Below are positions 62,279 through 64,000 of a stretch of 64,000 nucleotides of DNA, one piece after another. The translations under genes were made by a program, and so were the position numbers. The first letter of the stretch is position 1, and each line of letters begins with the position of its first letter. Source of the DNA: Gracilariopsis chorda (taxonomy: Eukaryota; Rhodophyta; Florideophyceae; Gracilariales; Gracilariaceae). Under the pieces are notes generated by a model that was given only the letters and a program-made list of their open reading frames with translations, did not search any database and was not told the DNA's origin. Where the stretch lies: positions 1 through 64,000 of the forward strand of contig NBIV01000336.1 of assembly GCA_003194525.1 (NCBI GenBank), in the 5' to 3' direction.

Positions 62279-64000
62279 TCACCCCCTTTTTGAATCAGAC
62301 GTCCTCGTCGATTCTTCAAATTCACGTATGCGATCCTTGCAGTTACTCAAGTCGCTTTTTGGCATCCAGATAGCATCTTCTTGTGCATCATTTTCAAAGT
62401 ATACCAAGTAGTATATCTTTCTACGCGATTTCTTCTTACCAAGGATTGCTTTCACTTCCTGTTCGATATTTCCATCAGCATCGATTACTACCGACAATGT
62501 AGTATTATCATTCTCAGGCCTCACGTACTTCTTCAGTTTGGATACGTGAAATACATTTTGCGCACGATTCATTGTTGGCGGGAGCTCAACTTTGTACGTC
62601 ACAGGACCCATGACTTCGGTGATGGCGAGAGGACCAACAAATTTTGGTCTCCACTTCTTCGGAAGGTCTGCACGAGATAACAGCCCAGAACCAGCAAGAT
62701 TCAACATGACTAATTCTCCCACTTCAAACGATATATGTCTTCTTTTCTTGTTGGTGTAGTATACCTGTTGTGCTTGTGCCACAGCGAGGTTGTCACGAGC
62801 AATTGTTTGAAACATTTTTCGTCTTTCAAGCATATTAACTGCAGCTTGACAATTTGAAACAGTTCTGGTTTCCTTCGACAGTTGCGATTGTGGCACATGG
62901 CCGAGATCCACTTCGAACTGAGTAAGCCCTGTGCTTTTGTGCTTCGTAGAATTGAATTCGAACTCTAACTCGCTCAGAATCAAGTCCCAATCCTTAGGCT
63001 TGTTCTGAATAACATGGCGTAGCATTTGGCTAAGTGTCCGAATTGTGATCTCACTCTGTCCGTCAGTCTGAGGGTGTCCCTTTGTTGCCATGTTCTTCTC
63101 TATGTTCAGCATGTCTGTGATTCCTTCAAAATACTTCGATGTGAACAGCGGATCTCTATCCAAGATGATCCTATCCGGCATTCCGTGCTTGGAAAACACA
63201 TGATCGAACAAAATCTGGACGACATCGCCAGATGTAATACGCTTAGTCGTGGGAATGAAAAGACTACGCTTCGAAAGTTTGTCAACGATGACAAACACAG
63301 AGTCATTTCCTTTCGCGGAGGTTGGAAATTCAGTTAAGAAATCCATTGTTAACACTTTCCAACATTGCTCAGAAACCTTATGTGGCTGCAACATGCCTTT
63401 TTCTTTAGCTCGTTCTTCCTTTTTATGCTGACACGGAAGACAAGATCGCACATAATTCACAACATCCTTGTACATACCTTTCCAGTAGAACAACCTGGCA
63501 CATTGGTAAAACGTTTTCTCGATTCCAAAGTGAGGACAATTATGTACTTCAGCAATGGCTCGTCTCCGTAGATCTTCGGCTTGCGGGACGTAGAGTCTCT
63601 GTGTGCCTCCCGCTGTCCAGAAAAGTTTCTCGTCCTCAAACGTATAATTACTTACATACATCTGGACTTTCTTGGAGTGTTGCGTTCCTTTGTCCAAGAG
63701 ACATGCTCTAAGCTCCTTTGACCATCTGTCATGAGCGTAAGCTTCTTGAATTCTTTGAACTAGAGTTGGGTCCTTCAGTTGTAATGAGTTCAACAGAGCT
63801 GGACTTTCCAAGATCCTGCTTAAGGCGTCGGCAGCGCCATTCATTGAGCCCGATAGGTGTTCAACTGTGAAATTGTAGCTCTGTAGTTCATCAATCCAAC
63901 GCATCTGTCTTCCATTCAGCTTCGTTTTTGACTGTAGATACTTGATCGGTTCATGATCTGTTCGTAGAACAAAAGGTCTGTCACGGAGATATACTGCCCA
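62279..64000 (-). CDS. pol: Element B pol, RNase H end, integrase and chromodomain (partial at window edge)
   Basis: Open for more than 570 codons to the window end. The upstream edge is RNase H (V-L-R-T-D-H-E-P-I-K-Y-L), then A-D-A-L-S-R-I-L. Integrase: H-N-C-P-H-F and C-L-P-C (zinc finger), T-M-D-F-L, L-D-R-D-P-L-F and Q-S-E-I-T-I (D,D,E). The GPY/F-like F-V-G-P-L and V-F-H-V-S-K-L-K follow, then a chromodomain-like tail (I-Y-Y-L-V-Y-F-E-N-D, D-A-I-W-M-P). The stop TGA lies inside the polypurine tract. All visible catalytic residues are present, so this copy may be functional. It serves as the reference for the decayed element A. Confidence 0.92.
   Translation of the reverse strand, partial: WAVYLRDRPFVLRTDHEPIKYLQSKTKLNGRQMRWIDELQSYNFTVEHLSGSMNGAADALSRILESPALLNSLQLKDPTLVQRIQEAYAHDRWSKELRACLLDKGTQHSKKVQMYVSNYTFEDEKLFWTAGGTQRLYVPQAEDLRRRAIAEVHNCPHFGIEKTFYQCARLFYWKGMYKDVVNYVRSCLPCQHKKEERAKEKGMLQPHKVSEQCWKVLTMDFLTEFPTSAKGNDSVFVIVDKLSKRSLFIPTTKRITSGDVVQILFDHVFSKHGMPDRIILDRDPLFTSKYFEGITDMLNIEKNMATKGHPQTDGQSEITIRTLSQMLRHVIQNKPKDWDLILSELEFEFNSTKHKSTGLTQFEVDLGHVPQSQLSKETRTVSNCQAAVNMLERRKMFQTIARDNLAVAQAQQVYYTNKKRRHISFEVGELVMLNLAGSGLLSRADLPKKWRPKFVGPLAITEVMGPVTYKVELPPTMNRAQNVFHVSKLKKYVRPENDNTTLSVVIDADGNIEQEVKAILGKKKSRRKIYYLVYFENDAQEDAIWMPKSDLSNCKDRIREFEESTRTSDSKRG

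Larger units (their letters stand above)
62067..64000 (-). mobile_element. Ty3/gypsy element B, 3' part (runs off the window)
   Basis: Same family as element A. The 3' LTR is 62067-62277, the tract 62278-62291, and then an open pol frame to the window edge. Much less decayed than A. Confidence 0.92.

Overview
The window is eukaryotic and behaves like a repeat-rich, probably heterochromatic, nuclear region. It holds three families of chromodomain Ty3/gypsy retrotransposons, TIR DNA transposons and a tRNA-derived SINE-like insert. There are no operons or bacterial-type gene arrays. The host is not identified by anything I can name with certainty; a multicellular alga (for example a red alga) or another TE-rich protist or fungus would fit. 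I saw no rRNA, functional tRNA or CRISPR array.

Backbone. Bases 1-5335 are a left arm whose reverse complement is found on the right, in three blocks: 10990-11868, 17540-18314 and 54109-57826. Between the arms lies about 5.65 kb of mostly non-coding single-copy DNA (5336-10989) with one plausible small gene (10032-10688). The arms and the flank 57827-61645 carry scattered members of a Pro/Ser-rich, probably disordered protein family.

Insertions. The left arm is uninterrupted; the right arm has two insertions whose empty sites are preserved in the left arm. P1 (11869-17539, TSD TTAG) is a piggyBac-like transposon. It encodes, in one collinear but decayed frame, a DDE transposase, a YqaJ/lambda-exonuclease-like nuclease and a C-terminal Cys-rich finger; a 708-bp solo-LTR-like element sits inside it. 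Element A (18315-54108, TSD AAAGC) is an old Ty3/gypsy retrotransposon. Its 5' LTR was hit by a second piggyBac-like copy, P2 (23566-54053, TSD ATAA). P2 was hit by a pogo-like transposon and by Ty3/gypsy element D (39170-53398). The pogo-like gene was hit by the young Ty3/gypsy element C (25355-36660, TSD GTGTC). Element D was hit by an 8.6-kb TIR transposon, M (42654-51256, TSD TA). LTR divergence agrees with the nesting order (A oldest, D about 96% identical, C about 99.7%). A relative of A (element B) starts at 62067 and runs off the window.

Most interesting cargo. Element M encodes a fusion of a beta-class DNA amino-methyltransferase (DPPY motif before the FAG motif) and a SET-type protein methyltransferase, next to a C2H2/Plavaka-like transposase fragment. 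Element C carries an intact 594-codon ORF of unknown function on the strand opposite gag-pol, plus a probable -1 frameshift site between gag and pol. The P1/P2 transposase-nuclease-finger fusion is the third candidate for a little-described system.
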